From Bradyrhizobium sp. SZCCHNS1050 (GTDB taxonomy: Bacteria > Pseudomonadota > Alphaproteobacteria > Rhizobiales > Xanthobacteraceae), in assembly GCF_032484785.1 (NCBI RefSeq), contig NZ_JAUETR010000002.1, positions 744,001-808,000 on the forward strand: a DNA stretch of 64,000 nucleotides, written 5' to 3'. Every line of letters starts with the position of its first letter. The first letter of the stretch is position 1. Below are positions 36,639 to 45,964 of this stretch, piece after piece. The translations under genes were made by a program, and so were the position numbers. The notes under the pieces are model-generated. The model did no database searches. It was not told the DNA's origin and saw nothing but the letters and a program-made list of their open reading frames with translations.

Positions 36639-37512
36639 CAGCCTGCGGGCTTTCCTCGGCCTGCGCACCCAGCGCATCGAGATCGACCAGCGCCGGATCG
36701 TCGGGCATCGGCTCGCTCTGCTGCTGTCCGCCGCCATGGACGTGCATCAGCGTCTGGACCCGGCGCGCGTTAAGATAGTCGACGTGCTGATGCGCCAGCG
36801 CCAGCGGCAGCAGGGCCTTGGGCAGCGCGGTCATGGTGAACGCGGCGACGCGCTTCACCTCCTCGCCCTCGCGCCAAGTCAGGGGGCTCAGCGTATAGAT
36901 CATCTGACGGTCGGTCTCGGGCGCCGGCAGTTGCCGCGTCTCGGGCGGCGCCAGCAGGGCCACATTGATGTTGCCGGCCCGCGTGCGGCTTGCGGCCGCG
37001 CGCAGCTCCCAGCAGATCAGCTCCGCGGCGGAGAGCACCTCGCGGCGGATGTCGTCGACATCGGATGCGAAACGACTGGCCTCGCTCAGCGCCGCGCGGC
37101 CGCGCGTGACCGCATCGACGAGCGCCGCCGCACCGATTTCGAAGCGAGGAACCGCCTGCTCGATGGCGGTGGCAACGGCCTCGATGTCGTTGGCGGCGCG
37201 GTCGCGGTCCCGCTGCGCCACCGCGTCGGCGAAGGCGCGCTCCGCCAGGATGATCTGCTCGTCGCACTCGGCGACGGATGCGCGCAGCGCCTTGGCCTTC
37301 TGCTCGACGGCCTGCATCTTCGATTCGGCACGATCGAGCTGCCCGTTGCTGGCGCCGGCCTTGGCGAGCCGCTCCGCTGCGACGCGCTTCTCGTCCAGTG
37401 CCGCCTCGGCCACCCGGAGACGGTCCGTCAGCCGCTGCCGCGCGGCCTGCTTGTCCTTCAGCGCACGCTCGAAGATCTCGACGGGGCTCAGCTCACGCTT
37501 GAAGAAGACCAT
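36628..37512 (-). CDS. Coiled-coil hypothetical protein
   Basis: A 294-aa cytoplasmic protein. Residues about 5-110 form a long, heavily charged coiled coil (PVEIFERALKDKQAARQRL ... LRASVAECDEQIILAERAFADAVAQRDRDR). The C-terminal half contains ALLAPPETRQLPAPETDRQMIYTLSPLTW and ends in an acidic tail. No recognised domain. It overlaps the following cytochrome gene by 11 bp. Confidence 0.7.
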   Translation of the reverse strand: MVFFKRELSPVEIFERALKDKQAARQRLTDRLRVAEAALDEKRVAAERLAKAGASNGQLDRAESKMQAVEQKAKALRASVAECDEQIILAERAFADAVAQRDRDRAANDIEAVATAIEQAVPRFEIGAAALVDAVTRGRAALSEASRFASDVDDIRREVLSAAELICWELRAAASRTRAGNINVALLAPPETRQLPAPETDRQMIYTLSPLTWREGEEVKRVAAFTMTALPKALLPLALAHQHVDYLNARRVQTLMHVHGGGQQQSEPMPDDPALVDLDALGAQAEESPQADVA

Positions 37513-37735
37513 GGCAATAATCCCTGGACGGCGGGCGCGCCGGCAACGTTGGTCAGCGGCGAATCCACTGCCGAATCATGTTGCCCGATTCTTGCGTGGA
37601 AAATGGGTCGGAAACCAGGATGAGATGCGGCACACGTTCCCCTTGACGGAACGTATCCACCGCCGGCTGGTGCGGAGCATCAGTCGGCGGATCCGACGGA
37701 CCGCGCGGCGATATTCGGTAAAATGGAATCCGATG

Positions 37736-37921
37736 TCAGCTCTGATGCGGACCGCGCATCATCCTCATGGCGTCCGCGATGTGGCGCCATTCGCGGGCCT
37801 CCTCGGCCTCGCCACTGGCTTCGCATTGCTGCGCCTTCTGCGCAGCCTGCGCGACGGCCGAGGCGCCGTGCATCTCGAGCATCTGCCGGGCGATCGCGTG
37901 GATCTGGACTTCAGACATCAT
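37736..37921 (-). CDS. Small helical hypothetical protein
   Basis: A 61-aa protein starting MMSEVQIHAIARQMLEMHG with GGAG six bases before the ATG at 37921. The sequence is helical and charged (AAQKAQQCEASGEAEEAREWRHIADAMRMM). Common type in Bradyrhizobium; function unknown. Confidence 0.65.
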   Translation of the reverse strand: MMSEVQIHAIARQMLEMHGASAVAQAAQKAQQCEASGEAEEAREWRHIADAMRMMRGPHQS

Positions 37922-38125
37922 GTCGAGCTCCTGTCGCCGGATCGAATGGTCCGCGACAACTTCCTCTGCGCCGATGCGTTCCGTGAGCTGGATCACTGCA
38001 CGTCCGGTTCCACCGGCCCAGACTGCGCCCCGTAATTTACCTTACGTGATCAATCCGATTTCGCGCGCGCCGCCACGCTGTTACTTCTGACTGAGATTCG
38101 CCGGAGGGCGATTGAGGAGACGGAC

Positions 38126-38359
38126 ATGACGCAGGTCTTCTTCCACTGCTCCAATCCCGATGAGTTCCTCGTCGATCGGCGTGGAACCGCGGTCATCGAT
38201 CTCGCCGAGGCCTGTGATCACGCCGAGCGCGTCATGCAGTCGCTGATCTCGTCCGAGAGCGAGGAGGATTGGCGCGACTGGGTGCTGCACATTTCCGACG
38301 ATCTCGGCGAGGAAATCATCGCCATGCCATTCACGTCGGTGCTCGGCCCGATGCATTGA
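38126..38359 (+). CDS. Small DUF6894-like protein
   Basis: A 77-aa protein beginning MTQVFFHCSNPDEFLVDRRGTAVIDLAEACDHAERVM. The family pattern is of small rhizobial proteins with a short beta hairpin and one helix followed by DWVLHISDDLGEEI. AGGAGACGGAC precedes the ATG. Function unknown. Confidence 0.75.
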   Translation: MTQVFFHCSNPDEFLVDRRGTAVIDLAEACDHAERVMQSLISSESEEDWRDWVLHISDDLGEEIIAMPFTSVLGPMH

Positions 38360-38504
38360 ACGGAGCTGCGCACTGCGCCCTCCCCGGCGCTGAGACATTG
38401 TGTCCGCATTAGGGTTACCGGCTTCCTTACAAGTTCCGCTCCTCGCATTCTTCTCGCCACATTTGTCCGCCATTTCGGCGCTGTTGCGACGGAGGGGACA
38501 TCTC

Positions 38505-38888
38505 ATGACCAGACTGCTGACGGCCGCGGCCTTGGCGCTGACATTGACGGCATCGGCGGCGATGGCCGACGAGCACCGCGGCGGCGATGCCGCACTGGGC
38601 GCCTTGTCGGGCGCCGTCGTATTTGGACCGGTCGGGGCCGTTGCCGGCGCCGTCGTCGGCTATACCGCAGGTCCTTCGATCGCGCGCTCCTGGGGCTTCC
38701 GCCGCTCGCGTGCAGCCCGGTCGCAGCAGGTCCGGCGTCCGGTCAGGGACAGCCAGGCTGCGATGACCGAGTCTCAGCAGCAGCCGCAGGCCGCGCCGCG
38801 CAGCGCACCCCCGCCTGCACGGACCGTCGCTGTCGCTCCGCCGGCGCCGCGCGGCCCGGTCGCGCCGCCGGTGCAGACACTCGAGTAG
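38505..38888 (+). CDS. Exported protein with glycine-zipper segment
   Basis: A 127-aa protein. ATG at 38505 after GGAGGGG; signal peptide 1-19 (ASAAMA-DE). Residues about 30-55 form a glycine-zipper-like hydrophobic stretch (GALSGAVVFGPVGAVAGAVVGYTAG), then a basic and Pro/Ala-rich tail. Glycine-zipper proteins often associate with outer membranes; no specific role known. Confidence 0.7.
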   Translation: MTRLLTAAALALTLTASAAMADEHRGGDAALGALSGAVVFGPVGAVAGAVVGYTAGPSIARSWGFRRSRAARSQQVRRPVRDSQAAMTESQQQPQAAPRSAPPPARTVAVAPPAPRGPVAPPVQTLE

Positions 38889-38901
38889 ACACGCTGGTAA
38901 A

Positions 38902-39828
38902 TCAGTAGCCGCGGGCGCGATCGACGACGTTCCGCAACGTCTCTCCGCGCAGCAACCGCCGCGCATTTTCCGCGACCTGCTGCGCGATCACCTCCCAGGA
39001 GGCGATCGCCGCCATGTGCGGCGTCACCAGCACGCCCGGCTCGCGCCACAGCGCATCGTCCGCGGGCAACGGCTCATGCGCGAAGACATCGAGCACCGCG
39101 CCGCGCAGATGGCCGCTGCGAAGCAGCGCGACCAGATCCTCCATCACCAGGTGCTCGCCGCGGCTGCACAGGATCAGCGCGGCCCCCTTGGGCAGCCGGC
39201 CCAGGCGCCCGGCATCGAGCAGGCCCACGGTCGAGGCCGTCAGCGGCAGCAAGCAGATCAGGATCTCCGTCTCGCCGAGGAAGGCGTCGAGCGCATCGGC
39301 GCCGCCATAGGTCCGCACACCGGCGAGCGCCTTGGGCGAGCGCGACCACGCGCTCACCGCGAACCCCAGCTCGACGAGACGGATCGCCGCCGCAAAGCCG
39401 AGCTCGCCGAGACCGAGAATGCCGACCCGGCGGTCCTTCGCGGCGCGCTGCTCGTAACGCCGCCACACGCCGTTGCGCGCATTGCTGACGACGCGATCGA
39501 AATCGCGGTGGAAATACAGCGTCCCCCACAGCACGAACTCGGTCATGGCCGCGGAGATATCGGGATCGACGATCCGGCACAGCGGCACGTCCGGCACGGT
39601 CGGATCGGACAGGATGTTGTCGACGCCCGCTGCGATCGAATGGATCAGCTTCAGCTTCGGCATCGCCGCCAGCGCGCCGGGCTCCGGCTTCCAGCACACG
39701 GCAAGGTCGGCGTCGCGTGCCGCCGACTCCGGCCATGACGCGACGGTCACGCCCGGCAGCTCGCGCGCGAGCAGCGCCTGCATCGGATCCATCAGTCCGG
39801 GACGGCTGAGGAGCGCGACCGTGATCAT
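38902..39828 (-). CDS. ghrA: Glyoxylate/hydroxypyruvate reductase A (D-2-hydroxyacid dehydrogenase)
   Basis: A 308-aa NAD(P)H enzyme of the D-isomer 2-hydroxyacid dehydrogenase family. NAD-binding GILGLGELGFAAAIRLVELGF (about 137-157), then LICLLPLTASTVGLLDAGRLGRLPKGA, LVMEDLVALLRSGHLRGAVLDVF with EPLPADDALWREPGVLVTPH (catalytic His). It lacks a membrane anchor. The ATG at 39828 overlaps the stop of the upstream M20 deacylase (ATGA), so they form an operon. Confidence 0.9.
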   Translation of the reverse strand: MITVALLSRPGLMDPMQALLARELPGVTVASWPESAARDADLAVCWKPEPGALAAMPKLKLIHSIAAGVDNILSDPTVPDVPLCRIVDPDISAAMTEFVLWGTLYFHRDFDRVVSNARNGVWRRYEQRAAKDRRVGILGLGELGFAAAIRLVELGFAVSAWSRSPKALAGVRTYGGADALDAFLGETEILICLLPLTASTVGLLDAGRLGRLPKGAALILCSRGEHLVMEDLVALLRSGHLRGAVLDVFAHEPLPADDALWREPGVLVTPHMAAIASWEVIAQQVAENARRLLRGETLRNVVDRARGY

Positions 39829-41123
39829 GCCGGCCGCAGTCCGCACCATTGCGCGACGAACATCGCGATCGACAGCGTGGTCTTGCGCACGCTGTCGAGA
39901 TCGACACGCTCGTCGAACGCGTGCGGACCGATGCCATAGGGCCCGTAGCACAGCGCCGGGATGCCATAGTCGACCTGATAGTAGCGGGTGTCGTTGACCG
40001 CCGTAGAGAGCCGCACGTCGAGCGGCTTCTCGAATACCCGTGCATGTACCTCGGCCAGCGCCGCCTCGGCGGCGCTGCCGGGCTCGCACACCGCAGGATC
40101 GGCCTGGAAGCCGCTCCACACCAGCTCGACCGGATTCTCCGACAGGAAGCTGTCTGCGGCCTGCGCCTTCGCGAGACACTGCTCGATGCCGGCCATGGCC
40201 TGCGCCGGCGTCTCGCCCGGCAGCACGCCCAGCCGGCAATCGAGGTCGCACCAGGCCGGCGTCGAGCTCGCCCAGTCGCCGCCCTTGATGATGCCGACGT
40301 TGAACTTGATCGGATCCTTGACCGCAGCGAACCAGGCGTTCGACTTGGCACGCGCGTTGATCTCTTTCGTGTGCTCCTGGAAGGCGCGGATCAGATGCAT
40401 CGCCGAGAGGATCGCATTGGTGCCGGTCTCGGCATAGGCAACGTGGACCGGCGTGCCGCGGACGCGCAGCCGGAACCAGATCGCGCCGACCTGCGCGCGG
40501 GTCAGCGTGTGGCCGGTCGGCTCCGGGATCAGGCAGGCATCCGCCGTGTAGCCGCGCATCAAGGTCGAGAGCGCGCCGTTGCCGGTGCTCTCCTCCTCGG
40601 TCACGGTCTCCAGGTGAATGCGTCCGTCCGGCACGAAGCCGGCGGCCTTGATCGCGTCGAGCGCGAAGATCATCGCGGAGACGCCGGCCTTCATGTCCTG
40701 CGCGCCGCGGCCGATCATCCAGCCGTCGCGCACGATCCCCTCATAGGGCGGATCGTTCCAGAGATCGGTCGGCCCTTCCGGCACGACGTCGATGTGGCCC
40801 TGCAGGATCAGGCTGCGGCCCTTGCCCGCGCCGTCGAGCGTCGCCACCACCTGCTGCGAGCCGTCGAGCGCGATGCTGTCCATCGGCGCCGCCTTGGGAT
40901 GGCGCATCAGGTCGACGTCCTCGAGGCTGAAGCGGTCGACCTGATAGCCGCGGGCCGCGAACTCGCGAGCCAGCCAGTCCTGCACCGGCGCCTCCTCGCC
41001 ACGCAGGCTGCGGAACTGCACGAGCTGCTGCAGGAAGGCGACCTGCCTGGCGAAGTTGGCATGGACAGCGGCGGCGAGCCGCTCCATCACGTCATTCGGC
41101 ACAGCCGCCGCAGCGTCAGTCAC
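39825..41123 (-). CDS. M20 family deacylase (ArgE/DapE-type)
   Basis: A 432-aa zinc amidohydrolase. Metal and catalytic motifs: SLILQGHIDVVPEG, GRGAQDMKAGVSAM, and VTEEESTGNGALS; a dimerisation domain sits in the middle, and the last metal histidine is in YGIGPHAFDERVDL. It starts at GTG 41123 with GGAGG upstream. Such enzymes split N-acyl amino acids; the substrate here is unknown. Neighbours gabT and ghrA suggest breakdown of an N-acylated amino compound (inference). A paralogue lies at 60829-62109. Confidence 0.9.
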   Translation of the reverse strand: MTDAAAAVPNDVMERLAAAVHANFARQVAFLQQLVQFRSLRGEEAPVQDWLAREFAARGYQVDRFSLEDVDLMRHPKAAPMDSIALDGSQQVVATLDGAGKGRSLILQGHIDVVPEGPTDLWNDPPYEGIVRDGWMIGRGAQDMKAGVSAMIFALDAIKAAGFVPDGRIHLETVTEEESTGNGALSTLMRGYTADACLIPEPTGHTLTRAQVGAIWFRLRVRGTPVHVAYAETGTNAILSAMHLIRAFQEHTKEINARAKSNAWFAAVKDPIKFNVGIIKGGDWASSTPAWCDLDCRLGVLPGETPAQAMAGIEQCLAKAQAADSFLSENPVELVWSGFQADPAVCEPGSAAEAALAEVHARVFEKPLDVRLSTAVNDTRYYQVDYGIPALCYGPYGIGPHAFDERVDLDSVRKTTLSIAMFVAQWCGLRPA

Positions 41124-41163
41124 GTTTCAAACCTCCAGCCTTCCCGTTCATCTCGGCCGCGCG

Positions 41164-42453
41164 TCAGGCGGCCAGGCACTTCTCCAGGATCGCGAGCCCT
41201 TCGTCCACGATCTCGTCCGACGCGGTCAGCGGCACCAGGATGCGAATCGTGCTCGCGGTGACACCGCAGGACAACAGGATCAGGCCATTCTCGTGCGCCA
41301 CGCGGGTGACGCGCTTGGTCATTTCGGAATCCGGCTCGTCGCTGCCGCGCTGCTTCAGGATATCGAATGCAACCATCGCGCCAGGACCGCGCGGCCCGGA
41401 AACCGGAACCAGGTTGTTGGCGCGCGAGAAGCGCTCGATCGCCGCGCGCAGCCGCTCGCCGATCGCATTGGCGCGGTCGAGCAGCTTCTCCTGCTCGAAC
41501 ACGTCGAGCACGGCGAGCGCCGCCGCGCAGGCCAGCGGATTGCCGCCATAGGTGCCGCCCAGGCCGCCCGGCTCCGCGGCGTCCATGATTGCGGCACGTC
41601 CGATCACGCCGGACAGCGGCATGCCGCCGGCGAGACTCTTGGCGACGCAGATCAGGTCCGGCTGCACGTCGTAGTGCTCCATCGCGAACATCTTGCCGGT
41701 TCGGCCGAAGCCGGTCTGCACCTCGTCGGCGATCAGCACGATGCCATTGCTGTCGCAGATGCGGCGCAGGCCGCGCATCAGGTCCGGCGGCGCCTGGTGG
41801 AAGCCGCCCTCGCCCTGCACCGGCTCGATGATGATGGCCGCGACCTGCGAGGCGTCGATGTCGGCCTTGAAGATGAAGTTGATGTAGGACAGCGTATCCT
41901 CGACCGTCACATTGCTGCCGGCGATCGGGAACGGCGCGTGCCAGACGCCGGGCAGCGGCGGCCCGAAATGCTTCTTGTACGGCATCACCTTGCCGGTCAT
42001 CGCATTGGCGAGCGCGGTGCGGCCGTGGAACGCGCCGGTGAAGGCGATGATGCCGCTGCGCCCCGTGGCGGCGCGCGCGATCTTGATGGCGTTCTCGGTC
42101 GCCTCCGCGCCGGTCGTCAGCAGGATCGACTTGGCCGGCCCCGAAATCGGCGCCAGCGCGTTGAGCCTCTCGCTGAGCCGCACATACGGTTCATATTGCA
42201 GCACCTGGAAGCAGGTGTGGGTGAAGCGGTCGAGCTGCGCCCGGATCGCGGCAACGACATGCGGATGGCAGTGGCCGGTGTTGAGCACCGCGATGCCGCC
42301 GGCAAAGTCGACATAGCGCTTGCCCTCGACGTCCCACACCTCGCTGTTGAGGGCGCGGTCAGCAAACAGCGGCGTCGCATAGCTCACGCCCCGGACGACG
42401 GCCTCGTGTCGTCGCGCCAGCAGGTCTTCGTTCGCAGCCGAATTCACAACCAT
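41164..42453 (-). CDS. gabT: 4-aminobutyrate aminotransferase
   Basis: A 429-aa class III aminotransferase. PLP pocket: LLTTGAEATENAIKIAR, FTGAFHGRT, LIADEVQTGFGRTG (Asp243) and the Schiff-base lysine in AKSLAGG (Lys272). EPVQGEGGF is also present. GAGGAG lies eight bases before the ATG. It would convert GABA plus 2-oxoglutarate to succinate semialdehyde and glutamate; other omega-amino substrates are possible. It is in line with the deacylase after 40 bp. Confidence 0.92.
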   Translation of the reverse strand: MVVNSAANEDLLARRHEAVVRGVSYATPLFADRALNSEVWDVEGKRYVDFAGGIAVLNTGHCHPHVVAAIRAQLDRFTHTCFQVLQYEPYVRLSERLNALAPISGPAKSILLTTGAEATENAIKIARAATGRSGIIAFTGAFHGRTALANAMTGKVMPYKKHFGPPLPGVWHAPFPIAGSNVTVEDTLSYINFIFKADIDASQVAAIIIEPVQGEGGFHQAPPDLMRGLRRICDSNGIVLIADEVQTGFGRTGKMFAMEHYDVQPDLICVAKSLAGGMPLSGVIGRAAIMDAAEPGGLGGTYGGNPLACAAALAVLDVFEQEKLLDRANAIGERLRAAIERFSRANNLVPVSGPRGPGAMVAFDILKQRGSDEPDSEMTKRVTRVAHENGLILLSCGVTASTIRILVPLTASDEIVDEGLAILEKCLAA

Positions 42454-42573
42454 GGCTCAACTCCTCGTGGGAAAATCGAGCCGCAGGCTACGCCGAGAGC
42501 CGTCGCGATCAATCAGCTTGTTCCCGACGACAGGTGCCTGCAATGCACCGGACCCAGCGGGACGAGCGCGCAG

Positions 42574-43461
42574 CTACGCGGCGAGCACATTCTTCAGCCA
42601 AGCCCGCAGCGCGACGATCGCGGGCTCGTCCCAGCGCTCCCGAAGCGCGACGAGCTGATAGGCTCCCATGTGGAGTGCCGAGGGGATCACCTCGACCAGC
42701 GCACCGCTGCCCAGATCATCGGCGACCAACACCTCGTTGGCGAGCGCGACGCCCTGGCCGAAGCGGGCCGCCTCGATGGCGAGATGCGCGTGCCACAGCC
42801 GCTGACCGCGCAACGTGACCGGCTCCCGATACCCCGCCAGCTCGAACCATTGCTCCCATTGCGCGGTGGATTCCTCGTGGATCAGCGAGGCCCTGGCGAG
42901 GCCCGGGAGTGTCGCGATCGCCGGAAACCTTGCCAGATAGGCCGGGCTTGCGACCGGGAATACGCGTGGGCGCACCAGCTCCTCAGCGACCAGGCCGCCG
43001 CTCCGGTCGACCGCTTCGGCATAGACGATCTCCGCATCCGCTTCGCCGCGCTGCAAATCGGGGTGCGCCAGCGTCGGCTGCAGATTGATGTCCCAGTTGC
43101 GCGGCGGGCCGCTCAGCTCGGGCAGCCGCGCCAGCAGGCGGCGATTCGCGAGGCCCGGAATGCACCAGATGTTCAGGGTCGGACGCGCCACGGGCCGCAC
43201 CGAGATTGTCGCGCGGGCGATGATGTCGAAGGCCTGGCTGACCTCGGCATGAAACTGACGTCCGGCCTCGGTCAGCGCGAGGCCCCGCCCCTCCGCCCGC
43301 ACCAGCGCCACGCCCAGGCTGCGCTGCAGATTTTGCAGATGGCGCGAGACCACGGTGTGGCTGACCGCGAGCTCGTCGCCGGCGGCGCGCACGCTGCCCT
43401 TGCGGCCGACGGCCTCGAAGGCACGCAGCGCGATCAGGGAGGGCAATCGGGGTCTCGTCAT
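42574..43461 (-). CDS. LysR-family transcriptional regulator
   Basis: A 295-aa protein. N-terminal winged HTH (LPSLIALRAFEAVGRKGSVRAAGDELAVSHTVVSRHLQNLQRSLGVALV) and a periplasmic-binding-protein-like effector domain. The start ATG at 43461 gives the standard MTRPRLPSLIALRAF opening (GcvA-like). It lies upstream of, and on the same strand as, gabT, so it probably controls the catabolic cluster or itself. The inducer is unknown. Confidence 0.9.
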   Translation of the reverse strand: MTRPRLPSLIALRAFEAVGRKGSVRAAGDELAVSHTVVSRHLQNLQRSLGVALVRAEGRGLALTEAGRQFHAEVSQAFDIIARATISVRPVARPTLNIWCIPGLANRRLLARLPELSGPPRNWDINLQPTLAHPDLQRGEADAEIVYAEAVDRSGGLVAEELVRPRVFPVASPAYLARFPAIATLPGLARASLIHEESTAQWEQWFELAGYREPVTLRGQRLWHAHLAIEAARFGQGVALANEVLVADDLGSGALVEVIPSALHMGAYQLVALRERWDEPAIVALRAWLKNVLAA

Positions 43462-43837
43462 GCTCGCACAGTTCTCAGCCTGCGCGATCTCCCTCCCGCC
43501 CTGAAGCGGAACCGCCGCGATCCGTGATCGCGCGGCTGATGTCGGAGCGCCGGCTGCCATGGCGGCGTCCGTTGTCCGCACAAGGCGTTCCGGGCGGAGC
43601 GCCGCATCGCGGTCACGAGGGCGCTTTCGCGCGTCATGCCGCTCTTAGCGTCAGCATTGGCGCAACGCCAGCCCAGAGAAAGCCACGCGCGCGGCCTGGA
43701 CCTCCGCGGACGTCTTAACGAGGCAGGCCACGTCGCAAACGATCCTTAAGCCTCCCGCCATGGCAGGCGCCATTTGCCTAAAAGTTTCCACAATTCGACT
43801 TTGAATCGGGAGTGCTTCGAGCAGGAGAACCCCCAAG
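43462..43837. other. Gene-free stretch upstream of the LysR gene
   Basis: About 375 bp between the divergent LysR and small exported-protein genes. No gene or repeat is recognised, and no clear promoter boxes stand out. Confidence 0.4.
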
Positions 43838-44086
43838 ATGCGGATCAGCCAAATGATCTACGTCGGTTCGCTGGCAGCCCTCGTCGCGACGGCCGCCCCC
43901 GCACTGGCGAAAAGCTCCCAGACGCCCAAGCCGGATGATCAGACCACGTCGTCCCTGCCGTGCCGCGCCTACCAGCAGGCCCCCGACGGAACCTGGATGG
44001 AGCGGCCCTGTCAGGGCCAGGGCGCAAGCGCCCCGGCGCGTCAGCGCGCGGTCACCAACGGGACCGGCAGCGCCGAACAACGTTAG
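43838..44086 (+). CDS. Small exported protein (hypothetical)
   Basis: An 82-aa protein with signal peptide 1-24 (TAAPALA-KS) and a short polar mature part with two cysteines (SLPCRAYQQAPDGTWMERPCQGQ). No family recognised. Confidence 0.65.
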   Translation: MRISQMIYVGSLAALVATAAPALAKSSQTPKPDDQTTSSLPCRAYQQAPDGTWMERPCQGQGASAPARQRAVTNGTGSAEQR

Positions 44087-44115
44087 CGGACCTGGTTCGC
44101 GGACTTGGCGCAAGA

Positions 44116-44137
44116 GCCGGAGCGCTTGCGCTCCGGC
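44116..44137. terminator. Bidirectional terminator-like hairpin
   Basis: GCCGGAGCGC-TT-GCGCTCCGGC, a perfect 10-bp stem between the convergent exported-protein and FMN-reductase genes. It has no long T-run. Confidence 0.55.
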
Positions 44138-44155
44138 CCGCACTGATGCCCGCGC

Positions 44156-44746
44156 TCAGTAAGGTGGCGCCCGGCGCGCCCGCTGCTCCCTGCCCGCCTC
44201 GACCCACCACAAGAGATCGTCGGCAAAACGCGGAAACGCGCGTTCCAGCGACTGGCCGGAATCGCCGGTCGGCCTGCCGTCGGCGGACAGCGCCTGACCG
44301 ATCGGGCCGACGGCAAGCGTGCTCGACACCACCACCATGCCCATCTCCGACAACGTGCCGTGCCACGCAGTGGCGGCCCGGGCCCCGGAGAGCCGGCCGG
44401 CGGAATAGCTCGCGATCGCCGCCGGACGCCAGAACCATTCCTCAAGAAAGTGGTCGGTGAGGTTCTTCAGTCCCGGCTGCATGCCCCAGTTATATTCGCC
44501 AGTGACGAACACGAAGCCGTCGGCGGCACGGATCTTGGCCGCAAGCTCGGCCATGGCCGCTGGCGCCTGGCCGGGCGGATATTCCTTGTACATGCGGTCG
44601 AGCATCGGCAGGCCGACCGCCTTGGCGTCGATCAGCTCGACGTCCTGGTCCTTGGCGCGCAACCCGTCCACGACGAATTGCGCGAGCCGGATGCCCATCC
44701 GGTCGGAGCGATAGGAGCCGTAGAGGACGAGGATGCGGAAGCTCAT
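44156..44746 (-). CDS. NADPH-dependent FMN reductase family protein
   Basis: A 196-aa flavodoxin-like protein: LVLYGSYRSDRMGIRLAQFV (phosphate loop), GLPMLDRMYKEYPPGQAP, FVFVTGEYNWGMQPGLKNLTDHF (flavin and dimer contact motif), and ARAATAWHGTLSEMGM. It probably reduces flavins, quinones or azo compounds with NAD(P)H. GGAG precedes the ATG. Confidence 0.9.
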   Translation of the reverse strand: MSFRILVLYGSYRSDRMGIRLAQFVVDGLRAKDQDVELIDAKAVGLPMLDRMYKEYPPGQAPAAMAELAAKIRAADGFVFVTGEYNWGMQPGLKNLTDHFLEEWFWRPAAIASYSAGRLSGARAATAWHGTLSEMGMVVVSSTLAVGPIGQALSADGRPTGDSGQSLERAFPRFADDLLWWVEAGREQRARRAPPY

Positions 44747-44874
44747 GGCGGGTCAACTCCTGGCCGGACGATCCGCGCCAGACTACCACGCCGTCATGTC
44801 ATGGAGGTCATTATGGTCACGCCGCAGATCGATGGACCGGCGGCGCGTGGTTGCAGAAACGAGACGAGGCAGGC

Positions 44875-45153
44875 TCAGCGCGTCACCGTGGCCGAAGCGG
44901 AGCGCTCGGATGGCCGGCCGAACACGCTGCGGCAGCCGTCGCTGAGGCTGGCGCGCTGCTTCATCATGCAGGCAATGATGCGGTCGCGATCGGGAATCTC
45001 CGACGAGCACAGCCGGAACACGTCGCCCGTGCACAGCCGCCGCTGGTCGTCCTCTGTGAAGGCATGGCCCGCGCGCGGGCTGGCGACCATCGCCAGCGCA
45101 AGCCCTGCCATCGCCACATTCCAATTCCGCATCCTGAACAGATGAGTTCGCAT
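44875..45153 (-). CDS. Small exported cysteine-containing protein
   Basis: A 92-aa protein starting MRTHLFRMRNWNVAMAGLALAMV, a signal peptide. The mature part TEDDQRRLCTGDVFRLCSSEIPDRDRIIACMMKQRASLSDGCRSVF has four regularly spaced cysteines resembling a single Cys-rich GLG1-like repeat. Widespread among rhizobia; no known role. Confidence 0.7.
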   Translation of the reverse strand: MRTHLFRMRNWNVAMAGLALAMVASPRAGHAFTEDDQRRLCTGDVFRLCSSEIPDRDRIIACMMKQRASLSDGCRSVFGRPSERSASATVTR

Positions 45154-45474
45154 CGCCGTCCCCAATTCGCCCGCTGTTTGTCCGGTTCACCCGCTGCTTT
45201 CGCTGATGTCGCGAAGCAGTTGCCGCCGCAGAATCAAATGATGACACGTCGCGGCGCGCCTTCAACAAGCGCTCTCGTTCCTGCACCACAATTTTGCGGC
45301 CTGTTGCATCTTCGACTCCTTTTGCGCTGTCGGACCCCGTGAGACGCCGCCAAATTGTCATTAGGCGAACGCAATCCGGCCCAGCCGCGCTCACACTCTC
45401 ACGGCGTAGTGGCGGCGTCCTGATGGTGCTTCGGACCATCACGTGTCCCGAGTTCAGGTGTGGGAGTCAGGTTC
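45154..45474. other. Gene-free stretch
   Basis: About 320 bp between divergent genes, with no supported gene, repeat or RNA. Confidence 0.4.
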
Positions 45475-45933
45475 ATGGCGTACACGATGGTGGCTGAGCG
45501 GGAGCAGCAGACAATCCGCAAGCAGCGCGAAAGCGCCCTCATCGTTCTCGCCAACGCACAGGTGATGGAGGCGGAAGGCTGGCAGGTCGTCATCACCGAC
45601 GAGGACGGCAACAGCATGCCGCTCGCCGAGTTCGAAGCTGGCATCTCGCAGAAGTTTTCGTCCTGGTACAAGGCCAAGCAGCGGCCGGTGGTGCCCACCA
45701 CCATTCCCGCCCCCAACCTGTTCGCGACGCCGGCCAATGACGACGCCGGGCCGGAGGCCGTCGTGGCGGCCGAACTCGCCGCCGAGCAGGTCGAGACGGC
45801 CGAGGTCCAGGAGGCACCTGTCCAGGAGATCGCCGAGGACGATTTCGAAACGGCCGAGACCGCCAACGCTGCGACGGCCGAGAAGGCCGAGCGCGAGGAG
45901 ATCGCGCTCGACGCCGCCGAGATGGCCGACTGA
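45475..45933 (+). CDS. Hypothetical protein with acidic Ala/Glu-rich tail
   Basis: A 152-aa protein. The N-terminal half (MAYTMVAEREQQTIRKQRESALIVLANAQVMEAEGWQVVITDEDGN) is compact and ordered. The C-terminal half is a low-complexity Glu/Ala/Thr run (VVAAELAAEQVETAEVQEAP...). No family known. Confidence 0.65.
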   Translation: MAYTMVAEREQQTIRKQRESALIVLANAQVMEAEGWQVVITDEDGNSMPLAEFEAGISQKFSSWYKAKQRPVVPTTIPAPNLFATPANDDAGPEAVVAAELAAEQVETAEVQEAPVQEIAEDDFETAETANAATAEKAEREEIALDAAEMAD

Positions 45934-45964
45934 CGCTGCGGCCGCGCCGCAGCATCAGCGAGAG

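Noticed and set aside
41056..43527. 823-codon plus-strand open frame
   Set aside because: Antisense of gabT and the LysR gene, composition-driven.
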